Shown: piece by piece, positions 1-8,767 of the stretch | Position numbering within the stretch: the first letter of the stretch is position 1 | Layout of the letters: each line of letters begins with the position of its first letter | DNA from: Gemmatimonadetes bacterium SCN 70-22 | Lineage (GTDB): Bacteria; Gemmatimonadota; Gemmatimonadetes; Gemmatimonadales; Gemmatimonadaceae | Direction of reading: 5' to 3' | Length of the DNA stretch: 64,000 nucleotides | Assembly (NCBI GenBank): GCA_001724275.1 | Contig: MEDZ01000003.1 | Span: 95,230-159,229, forward strand | Position numbers and translations under genes: made by a program | The notes under the pieces: generated by a model | What the model saw: only the letters and a program-made list of their open reading frames with translations | Database searches by the model: none | What the model was told of the DNA's origin: nothing

Positions 1-2
1 TC

Positions 3-422
3 CGATACTTCGTCTCCATGAGTCGCCTGAATGCGATGCGGAATGCTGCTCCGGACGCCCGCGCGGCCTTGTGGGCGGCGTTCCTGCGCGAAACCGACCC
101 GGTGCCGCAAACCCCCCAAAATGAGGGATTGCGTGATTATTTCGCGCGAATCGCGCAGGCGAATGCACGGTTCCGTGAGGAAGGGGCAGCCGGTTGGCTG
201 ACGGACCGTGGACGGGCGTTTGTGGCCCTTGGTCCGCCCGACCAGATCATCGAGCCGAACCTGGCCGACCTGAACCAGCGTGGGAGGTCGCAGGTCTGGG
301 AGTACCGGCAGCACCGCCTGCAGATCGTGTTCATCGACCAGACGGGATTTGGTCGATGGCGGATGACGATGAGTTCGGAGACGGAATTCGAATCCGTGGT
401 GCGGCGGGTCCTTCCGCAGTGA
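3..422 (+). CDS. GWxTD domain-containing protein (C-terminal part, cut by window edge)
   Basis: The reading frame is open to the left edge, so the gene starts before this window; the ATG at 18 is probably internal. The visible 140 residues carry the hallmark GWLTDRG motif followed by FVALGPPDQI, and end in an aromatic and basic strand-rich segment (WEYRQHRLQIVFID). This matches the GWxTD domain, a family of unknown function common in Bacteroidota, Acidobacteriota and Gemmatimonadota, usually secreted or periplasmic. No catalytic role is established. A strong 13-bp hairpin lies 35 bases after the stop, so the gene probably ends its transcription unit before polA. The family assignment is fairly sure; the function is not known. 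Confidence 0.8.
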   Translation, partial: RYFVSMSRLNAMRNAAPDARAALWAAFLRETDPVPQTPQNEGLRDYFARIAQANARFREEGAAGWLTDRGRAFVALGPPDQIIEPNLADLNQRGRSQVWEYRQHRLQIVFIDQTGFGRWRMTMSSETEFESVVRRVLPQ

Positions 423-456
423 GCCGGAGACGAGTGATGGAAGGAAGTGAGCTTGC

Positions 457-486
457 AGACCGCCTGTCGCGTTCGACAGGCGGTCT
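457..486 (+). terminator. Hairpin after the GWxTD gene
   Basis: A perfect 13-bp inverted repeat (AGACCGCCTGTCG / CGACAGGCGGTCT) with a CGTT loop lies 35 bases downstream of the GWxTD stop. What follows is TGTCGTC, not a T-run, so this is either an atypical intrinsic terminator or a 3'-end stabilising hairpin. Confidence 0.6.
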
Positions 487-607
487 TGTCGTCCCGGGTT
501 CTCTCATGCCGAGAGGATTGTCACTAGAGTTGTCCATCAACCCCGGCCAGTCGGCGATGCTACCGCTGCTACCGGGACTCGATTCGCCCCCTCACTGAGC
601 AGCTGCT

Positions 608-3505
608 GTGCCTCCAGTCTCTTCAGCCTCACCTCCGTCCTCGCCGACGTTGTTCCTGGTCGACGGCTACGCGTTGATCTACCGGGCGTTCTTCGCGCTG
701 CTCTCACGCCCCCTGACTACCGCGCGCGGTGAGAACACATCGGCTGCGTGGGGAGTGGTGAACTTCCTGCAGCGGCTCATGACCAAGCATCGCCCCGACT
801 ATATCGGGTGGGTGCATGATTCCGGGCTGTCCTTTCGGCATGAGAAGTACCCCGCGTACAAGGCGACGCGGGAGAAGCTCACCGAGGAACTGCAGGCAGA
901 CTTCGACACGGGCGTCGAGCGGATCACCCAGCTTCTGGCGGCGTTCCGGGTTCCGATACTCGCGGTAGATGGGTTCGAGGCCGATGATGTGATTGGGACC
1001 CTGGCTGCGCAGGGGGTGGAGCGGGGGCTGAACGTCGTCATCGTCTCGGGCGACAAGGATTTCCAGCAGTTGGTGCGTCCGGGTGTCTGGCTCCTCAACC
1101 CTGGACGAGGAGGGCCGGCGTCCGTGGACGAGCAGTGGGTTGGCATGGAGAACGCGGGCGAGCGGCTTGGCGTCGCGCCGGCGTTCGTGACCGACTTCCT
1201 GGCCCTGGTCGGGGATTCGTCCGATAACGTTCCCGGGGTGCCCGGGATCGGAGAGAAGACCGCCAAGGAGCTGGTCGACGAGTACGGCAATCTGGAGTCG
1301 ATCCTCGATCACGCCTCCGAGGTGAGGAAGAAGCGGCCGCGGGAGGCACTCTTGGCGCACCCGGAGCAGGCGCGGCTGTCGAAGGATTTAGTAACTATTC
1401 GAGACAATGTTCCGATCGCGCTCGAACTCGAATCACTGGAGCGGCAGCAGCCGGATGCCACGCAGCTGCGGCAGTTGTACACGGAGCTCGAATTCACTTC
1501 GCTGATCCGGGACCTGGAAAGTCAGGAGCCGATCGAGCGCGAGCCGCGGCAGGATACGCGGTATACCGTGGTCGACACGCCGGCTGGGGTGGAAGCGTTG
1601 GTGAAGCGCATTCGGGAGGTGGGGCGATTCGCGTTCGATACGGAAACGGTCGCGGAGCCGGGAAGCCCGTCCAAGATCGACCCGCTGCGCGCATCCCTGG
1701 TCTCCATCTCGGTGGCGCTCGATGCCGGGGAGGCATACTACCTCCCGCTGGCTCACCGATCATGGGAGTCGGCGCAGGGGAGTCTGTCGCTGGGTGGTGG
1801 AGCGGGAGTGCACGGCGGGAGTGGTGGGGCGAATCGCGGTCCGGGGGGCGACAGCATTGCCGCGCGGGCACTCGCCGCGGGGGCCACCCCGGTGCGGAAT
1901 CTCCCGCCCCTGTCGAGCGATGCGATGCAGCCGCTGCGTGACGTTCTGGCGGATCCAGCGATTGCGAAGATCGGCCAGAACATGAAGTTCGACATCCTCG
2001 TCCTGAGGAACGCAGGGATCGCGGTGGGTGGAGCGGAGTTCGATACGATGCTTGCCAGCTACGTGCTGGACCCGGGGCGGCGCTCGCATTCGCTCGACGT
2101 GCTCGCTTTCGAGTTCCTCGAGCATGCAATGACGTCGTACGAAGCCCTCTGCGGGAGGGGGAAGCAGGAGTTGCCGTTCGATGTCGTGCCGATAGGGCCG
2201 GCGCGAGATTACTCCTGCGAGGATGCGGACATGACGTGGCGCCTGCGCACGGTGTTCGAGCCGCAGGTCGAGGGCGCGGGAATGTCGGCGCTGTTCCGCG
2301 ACATCGAGATGCCGCTCGTCGACGTTCTGGTGGAAATGGAGTGGCAGGGCGTGTCGATCGACGTGGAATGGTTTCGGTCGCTGAAGGCGCGGTTCCAGCG
2401 CGAGCGTGAACGGGTGGAGGAAGAGATCTACGCCGCGGCCGGGGAGCGGTTCAACATCAACTCGAATCCGCAGCTGCGGACCGTCTTGTTCGAGCGGTTG
2501 CAACTGCCGGTCAAGAAGCGAACCGCAACGGGTGCGTCGACCGACGCCAGCGTGCTGCAGGAGCTCGCCGACGAGGGACACGTCCTGCCCACGCTGCTCA
2601 TGGAGTACCGCGAGCTCGCCAAGCTCGAGTCGACGTACCTGGATACACTCCCCGCGTTGATCCATCCTCGCGATGGGCGGCTGCACACGTCGTACAACCA
2701 GACGGTGGCCGCGACGGGGCGGCTGTCGTCGAGCGATCCCAACCTCCAGAACATCCCCATTCGCCGCGAGCTTGGCCGCGATATCAGGCGGGGATTCGTG
2801 CCGCAACGGGGATGGAAGTTCGTTGGCGCGGACTACTCGCAGGTCGAACTGCGTCTCCTGGCCCACCTGTCGCACGACGAGGCCTTCGTTCGCGCATTCA
2901 AGGCCGGAGGCGACATCCACAAGGAGACCGCTGCGATCATCTTCGGCGTTGACGTCGAGGCGGTCACGCCGGAGATGCGGGCGCGCGCCAAGACGATCAA
3001 CTTCGCGACAATCTATGGACAGGGGGCACATGCCCTGTCGCGGCAGCTGAAGATCTCCAACGGCGAGGCGCGGGACTTCATCGCCACGTACTTCGAGCGG
3101 TTCCGCGGGGTGCGTGCCTACCTGGATTCGATGGTGGAAATCGCCAGGACCAGGGGATATGTGGAGACGATCTTTCATCGCCGGCGCTACATCCCGGAGC
3201 TGAAAGACCGGAACTTCAACATTCGCGCCTTTGGCGAGCGGGTGGCGACCAACGCCCCGATCCAGGGGTCCGCGGCGGACCTGATCAAGATCGCGATGAT
3301 TCGGATACACCGGGCCCTGACCCGGGAGGGAATGGCGAGCCGGATGCTGCTGCAGGTACACGACGAGCTGGTGTTCGAAGCGCCCCCAGACGAGGTGGAT
3401 TCGCTGTCGAGATTGGTAAAGTCGGAGATGGAATCGGCCGCCGACCTGGACGTTCCGCTCCTCGTCGAGCTGGGGGTCGGGGACAACTGGCTGGATACCA
3501 AGTGA
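608..3505 (+). CDS. polA: DNA polymerase I
   Basis: Replicative gap-filling and repair polymerase. All three domains of the 965-residue protein are visible: the 5'-3' FEN-type exonuclease (about 1-300, with GDSSDNVPGVPGIG near 200), the 3'-5' proofreading exonuclease starting at FDTET (about 342, so motif I is intact), and the family A polymerase with motif A DYSQVELR (about 744), the O-helix KTINFATIYGQG (about 796) and motif C VHDELVFE (about 916). It is slightly longer than the E. coli enzyme (928), partly because of a Gly/Ser-rich stretch at about 394-417 inside the proofreading domain. The start is a GTG; the next residues MPPVSSASPP are a short disordered tail before LFLVDGYALIYRAF, where the family usually begins. 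It appears to be transcribed alone. Confidence 0.97.
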   Translation: MPPVSSASPPSSPTLFLVDGYALIYRAFFALLSRPLTTARGENTSAAWGVVNFLQRLMTKHRPDYIGWVHDSGLSFRHEKYPAYKATREKLTEELQADFDTGVERITQLLAAFRVPILAVDGFEADDVIGTLAAQGVERGLNVVIVSGDKDFQQLVRPGVWLLNPGRGGPASVDEQWVGMENAGERLGVAPAFVTDFLALVGDSSDNVPGVPGIGEKTAKELVDEYGNLESILDHASEVRKKRPREALLAHPEQARLSKDLVTIRDNVPIALELESLERQQPDATQLRQLYTELEFTSLIRDLESQEPIEREPRQDTRYTVVDTPAGVEALVKRIREVGRFAFDTETVAEPGSPSKIDPLRASLVSISVALDAGEAYYLPLAHRSWESAQGSLSLGGGAGVHGGSGGANRGPGGDSIAARALAAGATPVRNLPPLSSDAMQPLRDVLADPAIAKIGQNMKFDILVLRNAGIAVGGAEFDTMLASYVLDPGRRSHSLDVLAFEFLEHAMTSYEALCGRGKQELPFDVVPIGPARDYSCEDADMTWRLRTVFEPQVEGAGMSALFRDIEMPLVDVLVEMEWQGVSIDVEWFRSLKARFQRERERVEEEIYAAAGERFNINSNPQLRTVLFERLQLPVKKRTATGASTDASVLQELADEGHVLPTLLMEYRELAKLESTYLDTLPALIHPRDGRLHTSYNQTVAATGRLSSSDPNLQNIPIRRELGRDIRRGFVPQRGWKFVGADYSQVELRLLAHLSHDEAFVRAFKAGGDIHKETAAIIFGVDVEAVTPEMRARAKTINFATIYGQGAHALSRQLKISNGEARDFIATYFERFRGVRAYLDSMVEIARTRGYVETIFHRRRYIPELKDRNFNIRAFGERVATNAPIQGSAADLIKIAMIRIHRALTREGMASRMLLQVHDELVFEAPPDEVDSLSRLVKSEMESAADLDVPLLVELGVGDNWLDTK

Positions 3506-3637
3506 GTGTGACGGTCATCGCTCCCTCGCCTTGCATCCTGCGCCAGGTCAGGCGAATCGAGGGGCGATCAGGGGTGTGCGTGACCTCACACGGTGATGCT
3601 AAGTCTATGTGATACATACCCTTGGTCTGGATCGGGC

Positions 3638-3690
3638 ACGGCGGCCCCGGCATTGCCTTGTCGGGGGAGAGCCGAACCCCCCTCCGGGGC
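3638..3690 (+). other. Two-tier inverted repeat in the pilin leader
   Basis: Between polA and the pilin gene, GCCCCGG (3644-3650) can pair with CCGGGGC (3684-3690), enclosing a second pairing GGGGG (3663-3667) with CCCCC (3677-3681). It could be the polA 3' end or a structured pilin leader. The rest of the 222-base gap shows nothing else I can name. Confidence 0.35.
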
Positions 3691-3727
3691 TGTTCCTGAT
3701 GGAGTGCACGCGAGCTGAGGTGCGCAG

Positions 3728-4111
3728 ATGCGCATGCGACGAAGCGGATTCACCTTGATCGAACTCCTGATCGTAGTCGTGATCATTGGTGTTCTGGCAG
3801 CCATTGCCATTCCAAAGTTCCAGAACACCAAGGGCAAGGCCAACCTGGCGGCGTTGAAGTCCGATCTTCGCAACCTGGCCACGGCGCAGGAGGCGTACTT
3901 CTACCAGAACTCGACGTATACCTCGAACCTGGCAGCGCTCAACCTGCAGCCCTCGCCCGGGGTGACGTTCACCTTCGGGACGGCCAACGCCGCGGGTTGG
4001 TCCGCGAGCGTGACACACCCGCAGGCCTTCCCGATCACCTGCGCCCTGTTCATGGGTGGTGCTCCCGCCTTGGCGCCAGCCGTGGTGGAAGGACTCATCA
4101 ACTGCCAGTAG
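3728..4111 (+). CDS. Type IV pilin-like protein (prepilin)
   Basis: A 127-residue protein with a textbook class III signal: seven residues MRMRRSG ending in Gly, then FTLIELLIVVVIIGVLAAIAIP, the N-methylated Phe, the conserved Glu at +5 and the hydrophobic helix that packs in the filament core. Prepilin peptidase should cut after Gly7. The rest contains a short helix with KGKANLAALKSDLRNL and a C-terminal globular part with two cysteines (ITCALFMG near 108 and the penultimate residue) that could form the usual D-loop disulfide. A Shine-Dalgarno-like GAGGTG precedes the ATG. No other pilus genes are visible nearby, so whether it is a major pilin, a minor pilin or a type II secretion pseudopilin cannot be decided here. 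Confidence 0.88.
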   Translation: MRMRRSGFTLIELLIVVVIIGVLAAIAIPKFQNTKGKANLAALKSDLRNLATAQEAYFYQNSTYTSNLAALNLQPSPGVTFTFGTANAAGWSASVTHPQAFPITCALFMGGAPALAPAVVEGLINCQ

Positions 4112-4137
4112 GGAGTGCGTTATTGTTCGGGGCTGGC

Positions 4138-4443
4138 ATGACCGAGCCCATCGTCGAATACCTCCTCTACATCGAGTTCGAGCGCCGTCGCGAGGGGATG
4201 ATCCACGCGATGGACGGTGGCTTGTGGCTGCATCGGCACGTGTGGAAGGGGCGAGCCATGGCCCATCTGGTCTCGACCGATCGGGATCGACTGCTGGCCT
4301 ATGGGCGCGCAGTGGGACTTCCTGAAGAGCGGCTCCAGTACAAGCCCCTGAAGGATCCGCGCACGACCGAACGCCGTGAGGCGTGGCACTGGGATCTCGT
4401 GGGTGTGTTCCTCCCGCCGAGACGATCAGGAGGGGAGGGGTGA
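4138..4443 (+). CDS. Small conserved protein, possibly DUF4031-like
   Basis: A 101-residue protein beginning MTEPIVEYLLYIEFERR, 26 bases after the pilin stop and on the same strand. An earlier in-frame start exists inside the pilin gene, but the ATG at 4138 gives a compact product. The central part (GRAMAHLVSTDRDRLLAYG, then AVGLPEERLQYKP) resembles the pattern of DUF4031 proteins, in which a Trp/His-rich N-terminus is followed by a SHL and a surface-loop motif; I assign it only tentatively. No signal peptide, membrane segment or cysteines. Function unknown. Confidence 0.6.
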   Translation: MTEPIVEYLLYIEFERRREGMIHAMDGGLWLHRHVWKGRAMAHLVSTDRDRLLAYGRAVGLPEERLQYKPLKDPRTTERREAWHWDLVGVFLPPRRSGGEG

Positions 4444-4493
4444 GGGTGCCCGCCCGCTCCTTGTTCGGGAGCGCGATCACGCCCTTCGTCAGC

Positions 4494-4520
4494 CCCCCCT
4501 CGCCCCCCTCGCCCCCCTCG
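4494..4520. repeat. Three tandem copies of CCCCCCTCG
   Basis: Three perfect 9-bp units lie just beyond the 3' end of the minus-strand transporter gene. Such short G/C-tract repeats arise by polymerase slippage and need not have a function. Confidence 0.8.
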
Positions 4521-4527
4521 GTCCTCC

Positions 4528-5928
4528 TCAGCCGCTGAGCGGGCTGGCGTCGGGCCGAACGAGGTTACGCTCTGCGTCTCGTGCCATTCTGCGCCCCTCG
4601 GCAACGTCGACGCGCGAGAGAATTGCCGCTCCCACGATGAAGAAGCCGATGACGCCGAGGACCGCGAGTCGGCTCTTTCCGGTGGCGGCGATCGTGATCG
4701 AGAAGAGAAGCGGACCGAAGACCGACGAGAACTTCTCGAAGACGGAGAAAAAGCCGAAATACTCCCCCGACTTGTGTGCGGGAATGAGTGTGGCAAAGAG
4801 CGACCGGGAGAGCGCCTGGGTACCGCCCTGTACCATGCCGACGAGGAAGGCCAGGAAGAAGAAATCGCGCGATGACTGCATGAAGTAGCCGACGATGCTG
4901 ATCCCGGTGTACGCGGCAAGGCCCAGGAAGATCGCCGTCTTGGTACCGATACGGCCCGCCAGCATTCCGAACAGGAAGGCGAACGGGATGCCGACGAACT
5001 GGACGATGAGTATGGCAATCGTGAGGTGGCCGGCGGGGATCCGCAGCTCGGTGGCGTAGCCGGTGGCCATACGGATGATGGTCTGGATGCCATCGTTGTA
5101 GATGAGGAACGCCAGCAGCATCAGGAAGGCTTGCTTGTAGGAGCGCAGTTCGCGCACCGTTTCGCCCATGCGGCGGAACGGTGTGATGAGGAGGCTGCGT
5201 CCTAGCGTTTCATCGGGCTCGAGCGTCCTGGCGGGCTCGCGGACGTGACGGAAGAGCGGGATCGAGAAGAGGAGCCACCACACGGAAACCGACAGGAACG
5301 CCAGTCGCACCGGGAGTGTCTTCTGCGCCGGCGTGAGGTTCTCGCCATGAGGGAGACCGAAGGCCTGCGGCGCCAGGATCCAGGCGGCGTTGAGGGCGAG
5401 GAGAACGCCCCCCCCGACATAGCCTAACGCGTAGCCTGCGCTGGAGACCCGGTCCATCTCGTCCGTGCGGCACAGATGGGGGAGGAGCGCCTCGTAGAAG
5501 ACGACGCTCGCGGTGGCCCCGATGGTCGCGAGGACGTAGAGCCAGGAGGCCAGGACCCACTCCCCGGTGTCGATGAAGAACATGGCTGCACAGGCTGCGG
5601 CGCCAAGTAGCATGAAGACGGCCAGCATGCGCTTCTTGGCGGCGGCCACGTCGGAAATGGCGCCGAGGACGGGCGAGATCACGGCGACGATGACCGAGGC
5701 AATGACGTTGGCGTTGGCCCAGGCCTGGAGTCGCTGGTTCTCCGGGAGCGTCGCGGCGGCGACGCTGACGAAGAAGATCTGGAAGACCGCGACCTGTATG
5801 GTGGTCTGGAACGATGACACGGCCCAGTCATACATCGCCCAGGCGCGCAGGTCGGGGCGGTTCAGGCCCAGTCGGCCGAGCAGGGTGAGCCTCGCGTCCG
5901 GTGGGAAGGTGGCGGCGTTGGGGGTCAT
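4528..5928 (-). CDS. MFS transporter, UMF1 (Atg22-like) family
   Basis: A 466-residue polytopic membrane protein with about 12 hydrophobic segments. The N-terminal motif RAWAMYDWAVSSFQTTIQVAVF is characteristic of the UMF1/Atg22-like branch of the major facilitator superfamily, whose yeast member exports amino acids from the vacuole; bacterial substrates are mostly unknown. Other family features are the loop SPVLGAISDVAAAKKRML between helices 2 and 3 and the paired GYVGGG and GTQALSRSLFA segments. It stands alone on the minus strand, divergent from the lipoprotein gene at 6007 with only 78 bases between them, so both promoters must lie in that short gap. The codons at 5422-5429 contain the recurrent CGTTAGGC word with a rare TTA leucine. 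Confidence 0.9.
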   Translation of the reverse strand: MTPNAATFPPDARLTLLGRLGLNRPDLRAWAMYDWAVSSFQTTIQVAVFQIFFVSVAAATLPENQRLQAWANANVIASVIVAVISPVLGAISDVAAAKKRMLAVFMLLGAAACAAMFFIDTGEWVLASWLYVLATIGATASVVFYEALLPHLCRTDEMDRVSSAGYALGYVGGGVLLALNAAWILAPQAFGLPHGENLTPAQKTLPVRLAFLSVSVWWLLFSIPLFRHVREPARTLEPDETLGRSLLITPFRRMGETVRELRSYKQAFLMLLAFLIYNDGIQTIIRMATGYATELRIPAGHLTIAILIVQFVGIPFAFLFGMLAGRIGTKTAIFLGLAAYTGISIVGYFMQSSRDFFFLAFLVGMVQGGTQALSRSLFATLIPAHKSGEYFGFFSVFEKFSSVFGPLLFSITIAATGKSRLAVLGVIGFFIVGAAILSRVDVAEGRRMARDAERNLVRPDASPLSG

Positions 5929-6006
5929 CGGGGCGAGGCTTCCGGGTGGGGATGCCTGGGGCGAGGGTCAGTTGACGCCGCGGAGGACGCGCGCAGATTT
6001 CGCCGC

Positions 6007-6957
6007 ATGAGCGGTCGAGTGGCGCGCCAGGTGGCGATCGGGATGTTGCTGGTGGTTGGCGTCGCCTGCGAGCGGGCGCCGCTGCCGGCGGGCAAGGATA
6101 CCGCCACGGGTTCGCCCCCGCCACCGGCAACAACGGAGAGCGCCGAGGTGGGCATGGAAGCGGCGTGGGATTCGTCGGCGGGGCCGGTCTTCCTCACCAT
6201 CGGTCCCAATGCGGGCGTGGCCGCCGTGGTGTTCCCGGCCCTCCCGCCCGATGCCGAGGTGGACGGATCGAAGCTGGATCCCGGATTTCTCAAAGGTTCA
6301 TCGTTCGAGCTATTTGCCGATGGACGAGTGGTGAGCGAGGCGACGGTCCGTGCCATCGTTCCCGTGGAGGCGCCGGAGGAGTGCACGGGCTGGCCGCTGG
6401 TGCAGCTGGCGGGAATGGGCGCGGACAGCGCCGGACGGAACTGGGCGGTGGGGTTCGTGAAGGGACGTGTCGCACCGGTCGCCTACGACTCGATCGTCGC
6501 CCTGGCATCCGCCGACTCGTCCAGGCTCGCGATGGACGTCGCGCGGATCGCCTCGAGCGTACCCGGCGACACAGTCGCCGAGATGGTCGGCCTCCCCTAT
6601 CAAGTACGGCGTGCCTATCGATTCACCGCCGCGCCGGGGGTCGATGCGCTCGTGGCCGAGGTGCTCCGCATGCTCAACCAGGAGGCGAATCCCAAACAGG
6701 AGCACCTGTTCATCATCGCCGAACGCGACAGCGCGAGTCGCGGACGATACGAGATTGCCTACTCCGAGCGTGCAGCTGGCGGCGAGGAGGTGCTCGAGTC
6801 GAGCGAGGTGCTCACGATCGCGCGGACGGTGCCACGGGGCGGGGTCGTCATGCTCCTTGCCCGGTACCTGGGGGATGGCGTCGTGTATTCGCTCTTCGAG
6901 CGGTCCGGAGTACGCCGCTGGCGTCTCCGCTGGAACAGCCCCTACGTGGGCTGCTGA
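6007..6957 (+). CDS. Putative lipoprotein of unknown function
   Basis: A 316-residue protein with a lipoprotein signal: MSGRVARQ, a hydrophobic run, then the lipobox-like VGVAC with Cys21 as the probable lipidation site, followed by a Pro/Thr/Ala-rich linker. The mature part has no motif I recognise; it is rich in short strands (for example PVFLTIGPNAGVAAVVFP) and ends PYVGC. It meets the convergent metallophosphoesterase gene 3 bases after its stop. No pathway can be inferred. Confidence 0.75.
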   Translation: MSGRVARQVAIGMLLVVGVACERAPLPAGKDTATGSPPPPATTESAEVGMEAAWDSSAGPVFLTIGPNAGVAAVVFPALPPDAEVDGSKLDPGFLKGSSFELFADGRVVSEATVRAIVPVEAPEECTGWPLVQLAGMGADSAGRNWAVGFVKGRVAPVAYDSIVALASADSSRLAMDVARIASSVPGDTVAEMVGLPYQVRRAYRFTAAPGVDALVAEVLRMLNQEANPKQEHLFIIAERDSASRGRYEIAYSERAAGGEEVLESSEVLTIARTVPRGGVVMLLARYLGDGVVYSLFERSGVRRWRLRWNSPYVGC

Positions 6958-6960
6958 GGG

Positions 6961-7866
6961 TCAGGCGGGCGAGGCCACGCGCCCTCGCTCGGCGGCAGGG
7001 AGGCGCAGGGTAAGCGCCACCACCTCGGGAGGCGCACCGAATCGCAACGGGACCTGCGCCCCGACCCCCCTCGTGACGAAGAGGGGCGCATGGGGATTGG
7101 CCACCCAGCCGGACGGCTGCCCGGGGGGACAGAGGCTGGAGCGTGTGACGGGCGCACCGATCCACGGCAGAACCACCTGCCCTCCGTGCGTGTGCCCGGC
7201 GAGCACGAAGCGTACGGCGGGAAACTGGCAATGCTGCGTCGCGTCGGGATGGTGCGACAGTACGATGGTTGGTGTGTCTTCGGCGAGAAGGGCGGCCACC
7301 TTTGCGGCGTCGATCTCGCCCTCCTCGAAGTCATCCACCCCCACGACTCGCAGTGACCCGCTGGTCGAGGGGAGCTCGAGCGCCTCTCCACGAAGGACCC
7401 GGATGCCGAGCCTCTGGAGCCACTCGATGGTCTCGCCCCCGCTGGCGTAGTAGTCGTGGTTGCCGATCACGGCAACGACGCCGTCGCGCGCGCGAAGCTG
7501 CTGCAGGACCGGTCCCAGTTGCTCGAAGGTCCGACGGTACCAGCGCCGCGACAGGGCGGGTGCGAACCACTCGGAGGTTCCATAGTCGCCGAGGAGAGCG
7601 ACGAGATGAGGCGCGTGCGAGTTCGCGAGTGCCACGGCGCGGCGCGCGCGCGAGATCGGCTGCTGTGGTCCGTGATGAAAGTCCCCGAGGACGGCGATCC
7701 GGTACTTATCGAAGGCGACGGGAAGGCCCGGGACTTCGACGTCGAGAACCGTCAGCTGCACATCCGACGGCGCCACGACGACGGCGTGCCAGATGAAGGC
7801 CGCGAGTGCCGCTGTCGCGGCAAGGGCGAGGAGCGCCAACACGACGTCAGGGAGGGCCCAGTTCAC
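6961..7866 (-). CDS. Metallophosphoesterase (YkuE/YaeI-like)
   Basis: A 301-residue calcineurin-like phosphoesterase anchored by an N-terminal membrane helix (about 5-30). All metal-binding motifs are present in order: GDFHHG, LLGDYG, IGNHDYY, LSHHPD and AGHTHGGQ, which together hold a di-metal centre. The GHTHGGQ ending places it in the YkuE/YaeI group, members of which act on lipid-linked phosphates such as UDP-diacylglucosamine, though this protein's substrate is unknown. It is the last gene of the BMP/ABC operon and overlaps the preceding permease by 20 bases, so it is probably co-translated with the importer. Confidence 0.9.
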   Translation of the reverse strand: MNWALPDVVLALLALAATAALAAFIWHAVVVAPSDVQLTVLDVEVPGLPVAFDKYRIAVLGDFHHGPQQPISRARRAVALANSHAPHLVALLGDYGTSEWFAPALSRRWYRRTFEQLGPVLQQLRARDGVVAVIGNHDYYASGGETIEWLQRLGIRVLRGEALELPSTSGSLRVVGVDDFEEGEIDAAKVAALLAEDTPTIVLSHHPDATQHCQFPAVRFVLAGHTHGGQVVLPWIGAPVTRSSLCPPGQPSGWVANPHAPLFVTRGVGAQVPLRFGAPPEVVALTLRLPAAERGRVASPA

Positions 7867-8767
7867 GCTGGCCGAGCGCGGCCGGGGGACGTACGCCAGA
7901 CGTGCCGCTCGCCAGCACGACGAGCGTCAGGACGTAGGGAAAGGCCAGGAACAACTGGTAGGGGAGCTGGGTGCCCGTGGACTGGAGGAGGAACTGGAGC
8001 GCACTGGCGCCTCCGAACAACAGGGCGGCGAGGGCAACACCGAGCGGGTGCCAGCGTCCGAGCGCCACGATCGCGATCGCGATGAAGCCACGCCCGGCCG
8101 ACATTCCCTCGGTGAAGGTCCCGACCTGTGCGAGGACGAGCGTGGCTCCCGCCAGGCCGCCAAGCGCTCCCGCTGCCAGGACCGCGCCCCCCTGCACCCG
8201 TGTCGCGTTGATGCCCGCCGCCTGTGCCGCCTCTGGGTTCTCCCCCACCGCACGCAGCCCGAGCCCGGCGTGAGTCCTGTAGAGGAACCACCAGGTGGCC
8301 AGGGTGAGGAGGTAAAGGGCGTAGGTGATCGGTGGCTGCCGGAACAAGGCTGGACCGAGTACGGGGATGTCGCTGAGCAAGGGCACGGGCAGTGGCCCCA
8401 TGGTCGCGGCATGAAGGGCGGCGCCCGTGGTGCCGAATGTCGCGCGGTACAGCGCGGCGGTGAGCCCCAGGGCACCAAGCGTGACCGCGGTGCCCGTGAT
8501 GATCTGATCGGCGCGCAGCCACACGACGAACAGTGCGAAGACGAGTGCGGCACCCACACCGGCGCCCATCCCGGACAGCATCCCTCCCACCACGCCGCCG
8601 CCCTGGGCGCCGACCACCGCCCCGAGGCAACCGCAGATGATGACGCCTTCGAGACCGACGTTGATGACTCCCGAGCGTTCGGCGATCGACTCGCCCAGTG
8701 CTGCGAGCGCCAACGGTGTGGCGGTGCGGATGGTGGCCTCGAGGAATGGCGTGACGATGTCCGTCAT
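7847..8767 (-). CDS. ABC transporter permease, nucleoside/BMP type (second subunit)
   Basis: A 306-residue inner-membrane permease of the RbsC/BPD_transp_2 superfamily. The N-terminal stretch SGVINVGLEGVIICGCLGAVVGA is typical of NupQ-like subunits that import nucleosides with a BMP-family lipoprotein. About eight hydrophobic segments are visible, plus the conserved cytoplasmic loop GLGLRAVGENPEAAQAAGIN that contacts the ATPase. Its start overlaps the stop of the upstream permease by four bases (ATGA), so the two halves of the channel are translationally coupled. Confidence 0.9.
   Translation of the reverse strand: MTDIVTPFLEATIRTATPLALAALGESIAERSGVINVGLEGVIICGCLGAVVGAQGGGVVGGMLSGMGAGVGAALVFALFVVWLRADQIITGTAVTLGALGLTAALYRATFGTTGAALHAATMGPLPVPLLSDIPVLGPALFRQPPITYALYLLTLATWWFLYRTHAGLGLRAVGENPEAAQAAGINATRVQGGAVLAAGALGGLAGATLVLAQVGTFTEGMSAGRGFIAIAIVALGRWHPLGVALAALLFGGASALQFLLQSTGTQLPYQLFLAFPYVLTLVVLASGTSGVRPPAALGQRELGPP

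Noticed and set aside
1760-3361. 533-codon open frame opposite polA
   Set aside because: Arg/His/Asp-rich shadow of a strongly conserved gene; typical artefact of high-GC codon bias.
3506-3727. Cyclic-di-GMP riboswitch before the pilin gene
   Set aside because: Such riboswitches often precede pilin genes, but the conserved core sequences are not visible; only an inverted repeat is seen.
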